Shown piece by piece: positions 16,631 to 24,796 of a stretch of 39,136 nt of DNA. Each line of letters opens with the position of its first letter. Within the stretch, counting starts at the first letter, position 1. The stretch spans positions 1 through 39,136 of the forward strand of contig JAQGMI010000154.1 in NCBI GenBank assembly GCA_028292435.1. The letters run 5' to 3'. Origin of the DNA: Betaproteobacteria bacterium (lineage in GTDB: Bacteria > Pseudomonadota > Gammaproteobacteria > Burkholderiales > SG8-41). The notes under the pieces were generated by a model. The model did no database searches. It had not been told where the DNA came from and saw only the letters and a list, made by a program, of their open reading frames with translations. The translations under genes and the position numbers were made by a program.

Positions 16631-17806
16631 ATGGAAACGACCGCATTAAACATTGAACTCAGCGATGAGCTGCGCGCGATGCGCGACGCAGTGCGGCGCT
16701 TTGTGGACAGGGAACTCGGGCCGTGGGCGGAGGAGATCGACCGCATCGGCGAGATTCCGCCGGGCTTGATCGAGCTCATGCAGAAAAACGGCTACTGCGG
16801 CATGCGTCTGCCGGTCGAGTATGGCGGCGGCGGCCTGAGCTTGTTTCAATACTGCATCGCGCTCGAGGAGTTCAGTCGCCTGCATCGCGCGTTTACGATT
16901 GCGGCGAACTATTCGAGCGGCATGACGCCGATGGCGATTACGCGGAATGGCACGCCGGCTCAAAAAGAGAAATTCCTGCGCGGGTTTGCGGCCGGTAAAT
17001 TGAAATCGGCATTCGCGTTGACTGAGCCCGAAGCCGGTTCCGACGCTGCGGGCATGCGCACGCGCGCCGAGAAGAATGCAAAGGGCTGGATGTTGAACGG
17101 GCGCAAGCATTACATCAGCGGCGGCCACATCGCCGACGTGATCATGGTGATGGCGGTGACGGACGCGGAGAAACGCGCTCGCGGCGGCATTACCGCTTTT
17201 TTGGTGGAACGCGGCACGCCGGGTTTCGAGGTGACGCGCGTCGATACGACGATTGCCACCGATTCGATCAAGCTCGCTGAACTTACGTTTGAAAATTGCC
17301 AGCTGCCGGAAGATGCGGTCATCGGCGAAGTCGGCGCCGGCTTCAAGGTGGCGATGGGTTCTCTGAACGATGGCCGGATGTCCGTATCATGTTCGTGCGT
17401 GGGGGCGGCCGAGTCGCTGCTTGAACGTTCAATCGAGCACTCGAAGGTGCGCCGCACGTTCGGCAAGCTGCTCGCTGAGCGTCAAGCTATCCAGTGGATG
17501 CTCGCCGATTCCGCAGTCGATATCGCCGCCGCGCGCGCGCTGTGCTACGACGTGCTGCGCCGGATTGAGAAGGGGGAAAGCGTTGGCTCGGCCGGCAGCA
17601 TGTGCAAATTATTCGCGTCTGAAATGGTCGGCCGGATTGCGGACCGCGCCGTGCAGATACACGGCGGCATGGGCGTGATACGCGGCTTTCCGGTCGAGCG
17701 GTTTTATCGCGACGTGCGTCACTATCGCGTTGGTGAAGGCGCCTCCGAAATCCAGCGCATCGTCGTTACGCGCGATTTGCTGCGCGGCGTGAAGATCACG
17801 GACTGA
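16631..17806 (+). CDS. Acyl-CoA dehydrogenase
   Basis: A 391-residue flavoprotein that introduces an alpha,beta double bond in an acyl-CoA, passing electrons to ETF. The N-terminal helical domain is followed by F-A-L-T-E-P-E-A-G-S-D (128-138), the FAD-contacting segment; R-R-T-F-G (274-278) and Q-I-H-G-G-M-G (342-348) mark the C-terminal domain. The catalytic base is probably Glu369 in V-G-E-G-A-S-E-I-Q, the usual position for short- and medium-chain enzymes. Full length and apparently intact. A gagga ribosome binding site precedes the ATG. It lies 12 bases after the synthetase and 2 bases before the thiolase-like gene, so it acts directly after activation in the same pathway. Confidence 0.93.
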   Translation: METTALNIELSDELRAMRDAVRRFVDRELGPWAEEIDRIGEIPPGLIELMQKNGYCGMRLPVEYGGGGLSLFQYCIALEEFSRLHRAFTIAANYSSGMTPMAITRNGTPAQKEKFLRGFAAGKLKSAFALTEPEAGSDAAGMRTRAEKNAKGWMLNGRKHYISGGHIADVIMVMAVTDAEKRARGGITAFLVERGTPGFEVTRVDTTIATDSIKLAELTFENCQLPEDAVIGEVGAGFKVAMGSLNDGRMSVSCSCVGAAESLLERSIEHSKVRRTFGKLLAERQAIQWMLADSAVDIAAARALCYDVLRRIEKGESVGSAGSMCKLFASEMVGRIADRAVQIHGGMGVIRGFPVERFYRDVRHYRVGEGASEIQRIVVTRDLLRGVKITD

Positions 17807-17808
17807 CC

Positions 17809-18978
17809 GTGGCGATCAATCTCAATGCCGCCATTGCCGGTATTGGCGAAAGCCGTGTCGGTCGCGTTCCTGATCGTTCTGCGCTCCAGTTGCAAACCGA
17901 TGCCGCGCAGGCGGCACTCGCCGACGCCGGCCTCAAGATGTCGGACATCGACGGCCTGCTGACGACACCGGTGCGCGTCGAGCATTGGAATATGCCCTGC
18001 GGGGTCGTCGCCCATCATCTCGGCGTGCATGCGAAGTACCTGTCCACGGTCGATATTGCCGGTGCCTCGGGCTGCGGCATGATTCACCAAGCCGCGATGG
18101 CCATCGCGTCAGGACAATGCACGACGGTCCTGTGTGTTGCCGGCCAGAACCTGCTGACGCACAGTACGCGCGCGAGCGCCGTCAAGAGCATGGCTGAAGG
18201 CGGCAGTGCGCATCCGCAGTTCGAAGTGCCTTATGGCCCGCTCGTGCCTTCGCTGTATGCACTGGTCGCGCAACGCCATATGCACGAATACGGCACGACG
18301 CCCGAGCAGATGGCCGAAGTGGCGGTCACGCTGCGTAAACACGCGAGCCTCAATCCGAACGCGCACAAACGCGAGTTGATCACGGTGAATGACGTGCTCA
18401 GCTCGAAAAAGATCGCGTCGCCGCTGCACATACTCGATTGCGCAATTGTGTCCGACGGCGCCGCGGCGGTGATCGTGACCAGCGGCGAACGCGCGCGCGA
18501 CCTGAAGAAAAAGGCCGTGCATCTGCTGGGGCAGGGCTACGGTTGTCGGCACAGTCACATTGGCGATACCGAGCTGACGACGACCGGTGCCGTCGATGCG
18601 GGAAAAGCGGCCTTTCAGAGTGCGGGACTCAAGCCTGCCGACATGGATTTCGCGCAGATCTACGATTGCTTCACGATCACCGTGATCGTCGAACTCGAAG
18701 ATCTCGGCTTTTGCAAGAAAGGCGAAGGCGGTGCGTTCGTGCAAAACGGGCGCATCGGCATCGGCGGTGAACTGCCGGTCACCACGCACGGCGGCTTGTT
18801 GTCGGGCGGGCATCCGGGTCTTGGCGGTGGTTTTTTTCACGTCATAGAAGCGGTTCGCCAGTTGCGCGGCGAAGCGGGCGAGCGGCAGGTCAAGGATGCG
18901 CAGCTCGCTCTCGTTCACGGCAACGGCGGCGTTATCAGCATTCATTGCACTTTGATTCTTGGCGGAGCGGCGGCATGA
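17809..18978 (+). CDS. Thiolase-like protein (SCP2-thiolase family) lacking the nucleophilic Cys
   Basis: A 389-residue thiolase-fold protein of the SCP2-thiolase/lipid-transfer type, starting with GTG two bases after the dehydrogenase stop. The segment that normally holds the acylated Cys (x-C-A-S-G) reads I-A-G-A-S-G, so Gly85 occupies the Cys position; a nearby Cys89 is displaced by four residues. The C-terminal part keeps G-G-H-P-G-L-G-G and has H-G-N-G-G instead of the usual C-x-G-G-G. Such Cys-less thiolase-like proteins are known beside DUF35 zinc-ribbon partners, and some take part in steroid side-chain cleavage as aldolases rather than Claisen enzymes. The next gene encodes just such a partner with an ATGA overlap, so a retro-aldol step is a reasonable inference here. 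Confidence 0.88.
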   Translation: MAINLNAAIAGIGESRVGRVPDRSALQLQTDAAQAALADAGLKMSDIDGLLTTPVRVEHWNMPCGVVAHHLGVHAKYLSTVDIAGASGCGMIHQAAMAIASGQCTTVLCVAGQNLLTHSTRASAVKSMAEGGSAHPQFEVPYGPLVPSLYALVAQRHMHEYGTTPEQMAEVAVTLRKHASLNPNAHKRELITVNDVLSSKKIASPLHILDCAIVSDGAAAVIVTSGERARDLKKKAVHLLGQGYGCRHSHIGDTELTTTGAVDAGKAAFQSAGLKPADMDFAQIYDCFTITVIVELEDLGFCKKGEGGAFVQNGRIGIGGELPVTTHGGLLSGGHPGLGGGFFHVIEAVRQLRGEAGERQVKDAQLALVHGNGGVISIHCTLILGGAAA

Positions 18979-19412
18979 CACAGCAAACGACTGAACTGTT
19001 CGCGGCTGATCGGCCGTTGCCGTCGCCGGATGCGGCCACAACGCCGTATTGGGATGCCGCGCGCGAAGGGCGGCTCGTGATGCCGCGTTGCGAGGACTGC
19101 GGCCGTTATCACTTTTACCCCCGAACTTTGTGCCCGCATTGCAGCTCGCCGAAGCTCAAGTGGACCGACGTAAGCGGCGATGGCGAAGTGTATTCGTTTA
19201 CCGTCATTCATCGCGCGCCGAGTCCTGCGTTCGCCACCGCCGTTCCGTACGTTGTTGCATCCGTAAAACTTGCCGAAGGCCCGCACTTGATGACGAATGT
19301 CATCGGTGTTGCACCCGAGGCGGTACGCGTCGGCATGCCGGTCAAGGCCATATTTCAGAAATTTTCTGAACAAATCACATTGCCGATGTTTCAGCCGGCG
19401 GGGAAATCATGA
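18975..19412 (+). CDS. Zinc-ribbon OB-fold protein (DUF35)
   Basis: A 145-residue DUF35 protein: N-terminal helix, rubredoxin-like zinc ribbon with Cys39, Cys42, Cys53 and Cys56, then an OB-fold domain (about 65-130) containing G-E-V-Y-S-F-T-V-I-H-R, a typical opening strand. These proteins bind acyl-CoA and form complexes with thiolase-like partners. The ATG at 18975 overlaps the thiolase stop (ATGA) and is chosen over an in-frame ATG at 18945 that lies inside the thiolase gene. The fifth Bug gene again starts by ATGA overlap. Translational coupling to the thiolase-like gene supports a complex of equal amounts of both. Confidence 0.92.
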   Translation: MTQQTTELFAADRPLPSPDAATTPYWDAAREGRLVMPRCEDCGRYHFYPRTLCPHCSSPKLKWTDVSGDGEVYSFTVIHRAPSPAFATAVPYVVASVKLAEGPHLMTNVIGVAPEAVRVGMPVKAIFQKFSEQITLPMFQPAGKS

Positions 19413-20365
19413 TGCGTGCAGTAGTAGTAGCGTTTGGTATGGCGCTTGCAGCCGTCGCGGGAGCGCAGTCGTATCCATCTAAACCGGTCCGCTTTGTTTC
19501 GCCGTATCCGCCCGGAGGCGCAAATGACATCCTCGCGCGCATCATCGGCCAGAAGCTCGGCGAAAATCTCGGTCAGCAGATGGTGATTGAAAATCGCGGC
19601 GGCGCGACCGGCAACATCGGCGCCGAATACGTTGCCAAGGCAGCACCCGACGGATACACGATTTTGATGGGCCAGGCGAGCAATCTCACGATCAACGTGA
19701 GCCTGATGAAGATGCCGTACGATCCAATCAAGGACCTGGCGCCGGTTACGCTGGTCGCGACGACGCCGAACCTGCTCGTCGTGCATCCTTCGCTGCCGGT
19801 GAAAACGGTGAAGGACCTGGTCGCACTTGCGCGCGCCAAGCCCGGCTCAATTAACTACGCCTCGTCAGGTAGCGGCAGCGCCGGTCACCTCGCGGGCGAA
19901 CTCTTCAATCGCGTCGCGAAAATCGACATGGTGCATATTCCGTACAAAGGCGCGGCGCCGGCATTGACCGACGTGGTCGCAGGCCAGGCGCAGATTTATT
20001 TCACGTCGCCGATTTCCGCGCAGCCTTTCGTCAAAGGCGGTCGCCTGCGCATGGTCGCCGTGACGAGCCTCAAGCGCTCGGCCTCGATGCCGGAGATTCC
20101 GACGGTCGCCGAATCGGGTTATCCGGATTTCGATGTCGTGTCGTGGTGGGGCGTGCTGACGCCAGCGGCTGTGCCGAAGGACATCATCGGCAAACTGCAT
20201 ACGGAAATCGTCAAGGTGCTCGCGTTGCCGGAGATCAAGGCGAAGTTCGCGGATCAGGGGGCGGATGTTGCGAGCAACACGCCCGAACAATTCGCTGCGT
20301 ATATCAAATCTGAAATTGCGAAATGGGGCAAGCTCATCAAGGAGCTTGGCGTTAAAAGCGAGTAA
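19409..20365 (+). CDS. Bug/TctC-family periplasmic solute receptor
   Basis: A 318-residue Bug receptor with a short signal peptide ending at V-A-G-A-Q (about residue 19). Landmarks: S-P-Y-P-P-G-G-A-N-D, E-N-R-G-G-A-T-G-N-I-G-A-E and I-P-Y-K-G-A-A-P-A-L. Two ATG codons are adjacent; the first overlaps the zinc-ribbon gene's TGA. Last gene of the long plus-strand array, with a hairpin 12 bases beyond its stop. Its coupling to the catabolic genes suggests that its ligand is their substrate. Confidence 0.9.
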   Translation: MMRAVVVAFGMALAAVAGAQSYPSKPVRFVSPYPPGGANDILARIIGQKLGENLGQQMVIENRGGATGNIGAEYVAKAAPDGYTILMGQASNLTINVSLMKMPYDPIKDLAPVTLVATTPNLLVVHPSLPVKTVKDLVALARAKPGSINYASSGSGSAGHLAGELFNRVAKIDMVHIPYKGAAPALTDVVAGQAQIYFTSPISAQPFVKGGRLRMVAVTSLKRSASMPEIPTVAESGYPDFDVVSWWGVLTPAAVPKDIIGKLHTEIVKVLALPEIKAKFADQGADVASNTPEQFAAYIKSEIAKWGKLIKELGVKSE

Positions 20366-20376
20366 TCGATGCGCTG

Positions 20377-20393
20377 ACCGCCTGCGGGGCGGT
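20377..20393. terminator. Possible hairpin terminator between convergent genes
   Basis: A perfect 6-base-pair stem (accgcc/ggcggt, loop tgcgg) lies between the stops of the last Bug gene (20365) and the opposing reductase gene (20399). No T run follows on either strand, so this may only be a weak or Rho-assisted terminator. Confidence 0.35.
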
Positions 20394-20398
20394 GTGCG

Positions 20399-21046
20399 TC
20401 AAGCGCGCTTGCGCAGGAAAACATGGGTCGCGCGTTCTCCCGCGACCGATTTTTCGCATTCATAGCCGAGCGCGCGCAGATCGAGATCTTTGAGCAAATG
20501 CTCGCCGCTTCCCAGCAGCACCGGACTGACTGCAAGGTGCAATTGGTCAATCAGCGCGGCATTCAAATATTCCCGTACGGTCGCGACGCCGCCGCCCAGG
20601 CGCACATCGCGCCCGCCGGCCGCCGACTTTGCCTGTTCCAGCGCCGAGTGGATGCCGTCGGTGACGAAGTGAAACTCCGTGCCGCCTTTCATCGCGAGCG
20701 GCGCTCTTGCGTGATGCGTCAGCACGAAAACCCTGGTGCGATAAGGCGGCTCGTCGCCCCACCAGCCTTTCCAGCTGTCGTCCGGCCACGGGCCGCGCAC
20801 CGGCCCGAACATATTGCGGCCGAGGATCCACGCGCCGATGCCGGCAAAACCCTGCTCCGCAATCTGGTTGTCGATGCCGGTTTCGCCATCGTCGTGGCCC
20901 TGCATCTTGCGCCACAGGCGGGTGGGTAAAAACCATTCCATGAGTTCCGGGCCGGCGACGCCAAGTGGATTCTGCAAATCCTGTCGCGGGCCGGCGCCAT
21001 AGCCATCGATGGAAACCGCAAAGCTCTGAACGCGTAGTTTTGACAT
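20399..21046 (-). CDS. RibD C-terminal-domain / dihydrofolate reductase-like protein
   Basis: A 215-residue protein of the dihydrofolate reductase-like RibD C-terminal family. Visible are the N-terminal S-I-D-G-Y-G-A-G, the NADPH-binding-type segment W-I-L-G-R-N-M-F-G-P, F-V-L-T-H-H near 107, and the glycine loop L-G-G-G-V-A-T-V near 151. Proteins of this subfamily are widespread cytoplasmic oxidoreductases of unproven substrate; there is no deaminase domain, so it is not a full RibD. A strong aaggag sits just upstream of the ATG. The AlkA-like gene ends 10 bases upstream in the same direction, so it may be the last gene of a three-gene operon. Confidence 0.87.
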   Translation of the reverse strand: MSKLRVQSFAVSIDGYGAGPRQDLQNPLGVAGPELMEWFLPTRLWRKMQGHDDGETGIDNQIAEQGFAGIGAWILGRNMFGPVRGPWPDDSWKGWWGDEPPYRTRVFVLTHHARAPLAMKGGTEFHFVTDGIHSALEQAKSAAGGRDVRLGGGVATVREYLNAALIDQLHLAVSPVLLGSGEHLLKDLDLRALGYECEKSVAGERATHVFLRKRA

Positions 21047-21055
21047 AGCGGCTCC

Positions 21056-21676
21056 TTAATACTCGACCGGTACCGGGTCGAGGCTGCGCCACATGTACCA
21101 CGTCGCGACCGAACGCCACGGCTGCCAGCGCTTGGCAAACGTAATGAGCTGCTTTCGCGTGCGCGGCTTGCCTTTGTAGTAATGCCGGCTCACCGCGTTT
21201 TGCAGTCCGATGTCGTCGAGCGGCAGCACGTCCGGGCGCATCATATAAAAAATCAGAAACATTTCCGCGGTCCAGCGGCCGATGCCGCGAACCTGCGTGA
21301 GCTCGGCGATCAGCTCTTCGTCGCTCATTTCGTCCCAGCGCCCGACACTCAGCTTGCCTTCAACGAAGTGGTGCGCAAGGTCGTGAAGGTAAATGACTTT
21401 GCCGCGCGAGAGTCCGCATGCGCGCAACGCATCGGCGCCGTGCCCGCGCACGGCTTCAGGGTGCATCGCCGGCACTGCGGCGATCAGTTTGTTCCAGACG
21501 CTTTGCGCTGCCTTGACCGAAATCTGCTGGCCGACGATCGACCGCGCCAGCGTGTTGAATGCGTCGCCGCGCGAACGCAGCGCCAGTCCTTTTGAGTTGG
21601 CGACGAGTTTGCGCATCACCGGATCGTTCGCCGCGAGTTCGCGCGTTGCCTGCTTCCAGTAGTCAGGTGGCTTCAT
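21056..21676 (-). CDS. DNA-3-methyladenine glycosylase II (AlkA-like, HhH-GPD)
   Basis: A 206-residue helix-hairpin-helix base-excision glycosylase that removes alkylated bases. The N-terminal helical part contains I-V-G-Q-Q-I-S near 47; the HhH hairpin is Q-V-R-G-I-G-R-W-T-A (128-137); the catalytic Asp lies in L-P-L-D-D-I-G (151-157), by analogy with AlkA the second Asp, 155. It lacks the extra N-terminal domain of E. coli AlkA, so it resembles the shorter Mag/AlkA type. Its start overlaps the DUF2062 stop by 4 bases (ATGA on the minus strand). A second, unrelated 3-methyladenine glycosylase (Tag type) is at 34167-34721. Confidence 0.9.
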   Translation of the reverse strand: MKPPDYWKQATRELAANDPVMRKLVANSKGLALRSRGDAFNTLARSIVGQQISVKAAQSVWNKLIAAVPAMHPEAVRGHGADALRACGLSRGKVIYLHDLAHHFVEGKLSVGRWDEMSDEELIAELTQVRGIGRWTAEMFLIFYMMRPDVLPLDDIGLQNAVSRHYYKGKPRTRKQLITFAKRWQPWRSVATWYMWRSLDPVPVEY

Positions 21677-22242
21677 GTGATTGGAGTTGATTTGGAGCGG
21701 TTGATTTTACGCCGATGCCAGGCGTTTACCGTGTAACAGCGCCACCCCAGCCGCACGAGTGGATAGCTGAGCGCCGCAAGCAGCACGGCAAGCAAAGGTA
21801 TGCCGATCAGCAGCGGCTTGCCGATTGACGTGAGCCAGTGCAGCGCCGCCGGCAGCCACTCGCGAAAACCTTTGCCTTCCAGATGAAACGCAAGGTCCGG
21901 CAACGCGGCGCTGTTGTCCATCACGACAAGCTGCCCCAGCTTGAAAGCGAGATAGTAGAGCGGGACGATGGTGAGCGGATTTGAATAAAGCGTGACGATG
22001 ACCGCAATCGGCAGGTTAACCTTAAAGCCGATCGCGAGCAGCGCGGCGAAGGTGAATTGCACGGGGTTGCTGCCCGGTATGAGCCCCGCGAACATGCCCA
22101 CTGCAACGCCGCCCGCCACCGAACGGCGGTGCAGATGCCACAAATTGTGATGGCCCAGCAGCGATCCGAACCGCGCAATATGACGGTTTTCGTTGATCGT
22201 CGAGTGGGACGGCAGGTATTTTTTAAAAAATTTGCGCGGCAT
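21673..22242 (-). CDS. DUF2062 membrane protein
   Basis: A 189-residue inner-membrane protein with a basic N terminus, the family core R-R-S-V-A-G-G-V-A-V-G-M-F-A-G near 39-53 followed by P-G-S-N-P-V-Q-F, and S-N-P-L-T-I-V-P-L-Y near 88. There are two hydrophobic hairpins (about 42-75 and 79-105) and a strong C-terminal segment (about 143-165). DUF2062 proteins are common in proteobacteria and of unknown function; some are fused to glycosyltransferases. The glycosylase gene is coupled to its stop. Confidence 0.88.
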   Translation of the reverse strand: MPRKFFKKYLPSHSTINENRHIARFGSLLGHHNLWHLHRRSVAGGVAVGMFAGLIPGSNPVQFTFAALLAIGFKVNLPIAVIVTLYSNPLTIVPLYYLAFKLGQLVVMDNSAALPDLAFHLEGKGFREWLPAALHWLTSIGKPLLIGIPLLAVLLAALSYPLVRLGWRCYTVNAWHRRKINRSKSTPIT

Positions 22243-22360
22243 GGCTTTATGACATTCTACCTACTGAAGTGCCTCGCCCGGCGTGTACTACCAAAGTCTT
22301 ACTCCCAAAAACGTTAGCGGCGCGTTATAGGCACAGACACCGTCAACCCGGGATTCGTTC

Positions 22361-24754
22361 ATGCGCTTATACGTACTCGGCTTTGCTCTCGGTGTGTGGT
22401 GGCTGCAGCAGCAGGCGCAGTTGCCGCCTGTCCATGCTTATTGGCTTGCGCTGCCGATTGTGTTTGCCGCATTCGCCGCCATGCCCATATATTCGCTGCC
22501 GTGGCATTACGTCCGCCGCATTGCGGCGATCGCATGTTGCATTGGCTGCGGCGTCGCGTGGGCTGCATGGCTCGCGCAGTCGCGACTGGCCGATGAGCTG
22601 CCGGTCGCGTGGGAAGGCGAGTCGATCGAGGTGGTCGGCGTCGTGTCGGCGATGCCGCAAGCGTACGAACGCAGCGTGCGATTCGAATTTGACGTCGAGC
22701 ACGTGCTGACGCCGGGAGCAGACGTGCCGACACATATTGCAGTCTCGTGGTGGGGCACGCCTGAACGCGGCGCGCAGCGCGCAACGCTTCCTGCTTTGCG
22801 CGCAGGCGAGCGCTGGCAGTTGACGCTGCGCCTGCGCCGGCCGCATGGCACGCTCAATCCGCATGGCTTCGACTACGAATCCTGGCTGCTCGAGCGGAAC
22901 ATTCGCGCCACCGGCTATGTCCGTGCGGGACCCGACAATCGACGCATCACGACGTTCGTTTCGCGGCCGCAATACTGGATCGAGCGCATGCGCGAAGCAG
23001 TGCGCGCACGCATTGAGATGGCGCTGACCGATTCGCCCTACGCGGGCGTATTGACCGCCTTGGCGGTCGGCGATCAGCGTGCAATCAGCCAGGCGCAGTG
23101 GCAGGTATTCACGCGCACGGGCGTCAATCATCTAATGAGCATTTCGGGCTTGCATGTGACGATGTTGTCGGGGCTCGCCTTCGCATCGGTGTTCGCCTTG
23201 TGGCGGCGCAGCGCGCGGCTTACGCTGCGCTTACCGGCATTGAAGGCCGCCACCATCGCCGGCTTGCTTACGGCCGTTGCGTATGCGTGGCTTGCGGGAT
23301 TCGCAGTGCCGTCCCAGCGCACTGTTTACATGCTTGCAGTCGTCGCGATCGCGCTGTGGAGTGGGCGCGTGAGCTCGGCATCGGTTGTGTTATGTGCTGC
23401 ACTGTTCGTGGTGCTCCTCGTTGATCCGTGGGCGGTGCTTGCTCCCGGCTTCTGGCTTTCGTTCGGCGCGGTCGCTTTGATCATGTTCGTTACAACCGCA
23501 CGCATTGCGCAGGAGCATTGGTTTCTGGCGTGGGCGCGTGTGCAATGGGCAATCACGCTTGGGTTGATTCCACTATTGCTTGCGCTGTTCCAGCAGATCT
23601 CGCTCGTATCACCGGTCGCCAACGCCATCGCCATTCCAGTCGTGAGTTTCGTGGTGGTGCCGCTGACGTTACTCGGCGTGGTGCTGCCTTTCGACGGAGT
23701 ACTGCATTTGGCGCACGCGGTCATGTCGGCGTGCGGCACTATGCTTGAATGGATGAGCGCATTGCCGCTCGCCGTCTGGCAGCAGCACGCACCGGTGCCG
23801 TGGACGGTGGTCGCCGCCATGCTCGCGATAGTCTGGATGCTGCTGCCGCGCGGATTTCCGGCGCGCTGGATCGGCGTTGCCGGCTTGCTGCCGATGTTCC
23901 TGATCGAGCCGGCGGCGCTCGCCGAAGGCAGCCTGAAATTGACGGTGCTCGATGTCGGGCAGGGTCTGGCGGTCGTGGCCCAGACGCGCAGTCATGCTCT
24001 GCTCTATGACGCTGGGCCTTCCTACGGGCCGCAGCTCGACAGCGGCAATCGCACCATCGTGCCCTTCTTAAGGGCGAGCGGCGTGCGAACATTAAGCGGA
24101 ATGGTGATTACGCATGCCGACAATGATCACAGCGGCGGCGCAAATTCCGTGCTGCAGGCGATGTCACCGCAATGGCTGTTGACATCGATGGCCGCCGGTC
24201 ATCCGTCGATTGCGCAGGCCGCGGCAGCCACGCGCTGTGAAGCGGGTAACCGCTGGCAATGGGACGGTGTCGATTTCGAGCTGCTGCATCCGGCGCGTGA
24301 AAATTACGCGCGCGAAAAATTCCGCGGTAACGATCGCAGCTGCGTTTTGAAGATCACAGCCGCCGGTCGCAGCATATTGCTCGCAGCCGACATCGAGCAA
24401 AAATCCGAACGCGAAATGCTGGCGAGCGCGGGCGACAAGCTGCGCGCGCAAATCCTGCTGGTGCCGCATCACGGCAGTCGCACTTCTTCGTCCGCCGATT
24501 TCGTGTCGCGCGTGAACCCCGACATCGCGCTGGTGGCGGCGGGATTCCGCAATCGTTTCGGCCATCCCAAAGATGACGTGCTCGAACGCTATCGCATGCT
24601 CGGCACGCGGATTTACCGCACTGACCTCGATGGCGCGCTGTTGATCGAGATGGGCGGTGACGCAATCAACGTTCAGCGTTATCGCGCGCTCTACCGCCGG
24701 TATTGGCACTCGGCGCTCGAGAATCCCGACTTGCCGGACGATGACATCGAATGA
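22361..24754 (+). CDS. comEC: DNA internalisation protein ComEC/Rec2
   Basis: A 797-residue polytopic protein that carries single-stranded DNA across the inner membrane during natural transformation. Order: hydrophobic N terminus and DUF4131-type OB-like region (about 25-200), the competence domain of membrane helices (about 220-500) with H-L-M-S-I-S-G-L-H near 258, then a metallo-beta-lactamase-like domain (about 525-760) with L-D-V-G-Q-G, H-A-D-N-D-H-S-G-G and P-H-H-G-S motifs. All are intact, so it should be functional if the rest of the uptake machinery exists; none of that (ComEA, pilus, DprA) is in the window. The ribosome binding site is weak. It is monocistronic, 119 bases from the divergent DUF2062 gene, and converges on the tectonin-like gene. 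Confidence 0.93.
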   Translation: MRLYVLGFALGVWWLQQQAQLPPVHAYWLALPIVFAAFAAMPIYSLPWHYVRRIAAIACCIGCGVAWAAWLAQSRLADELPVAWEGESIEVVGVVSAMPQAYERSVRFEFDVEHVLTPGADVPTHIAVSWWGTPERGAQRATLPALRAGERWQLTLRLRRPHGTLNPHGFDYESWLLERNIRATGYVRAGPDNRRITTFVSRPQYWIERMREAVRARIEMALTDSPYAGVLTALAVGDQRAISQAQWQVFTRTGVNHLMSISGLHVTMLSGLAFASVFALWRRSARLTLRLPALKAATIAGLLTAVAYAWLAGFAVPSQRTVYMLAVVAIALWSGRVSSASVVLCAALFVVLLVDPWAVLAPGFWLSFGAVALIMFVTTARIAQEHWFLAWARVQWAITLGLIPLLLALFQQISLVSPVANAIAIPVVSFVVVPLTLLGVVLPFDGVLHLAHAVMSACGTMLEWMSALPLAVWQQHAPVPWTVVAAMLAIVWMLLPRGFPARWIGVAGLLPMFLIEPAALAEGSLKLTVLDVGQGLAVVAQTRSHALLYDAGPSYGPQLDSGNRTIVPFLRASGVRTLSGMVITHADNDHSGGANSVLQAMSPQWLLTSMAAGHPSIAQAAAATRCEAGNRWQWDGVDFELLHPARENYAREKFRGNDRSCVLKITAAGRSILLAADIEQKSEREMLASAGDKLRAQILLVPHHGSRTSSSADFVSRVNPDIALVAAGFRNRFGHPKDDVLERYRMLGTRIYRTDLDGALLIEMGGDAINVQRYRALYRRYWHSALENPDLPDDDIE

Positions 24755-24796
24755 GCGCCGGGCGAGCTCGAGCCGAATGACGGCGCGCGGGCACTG

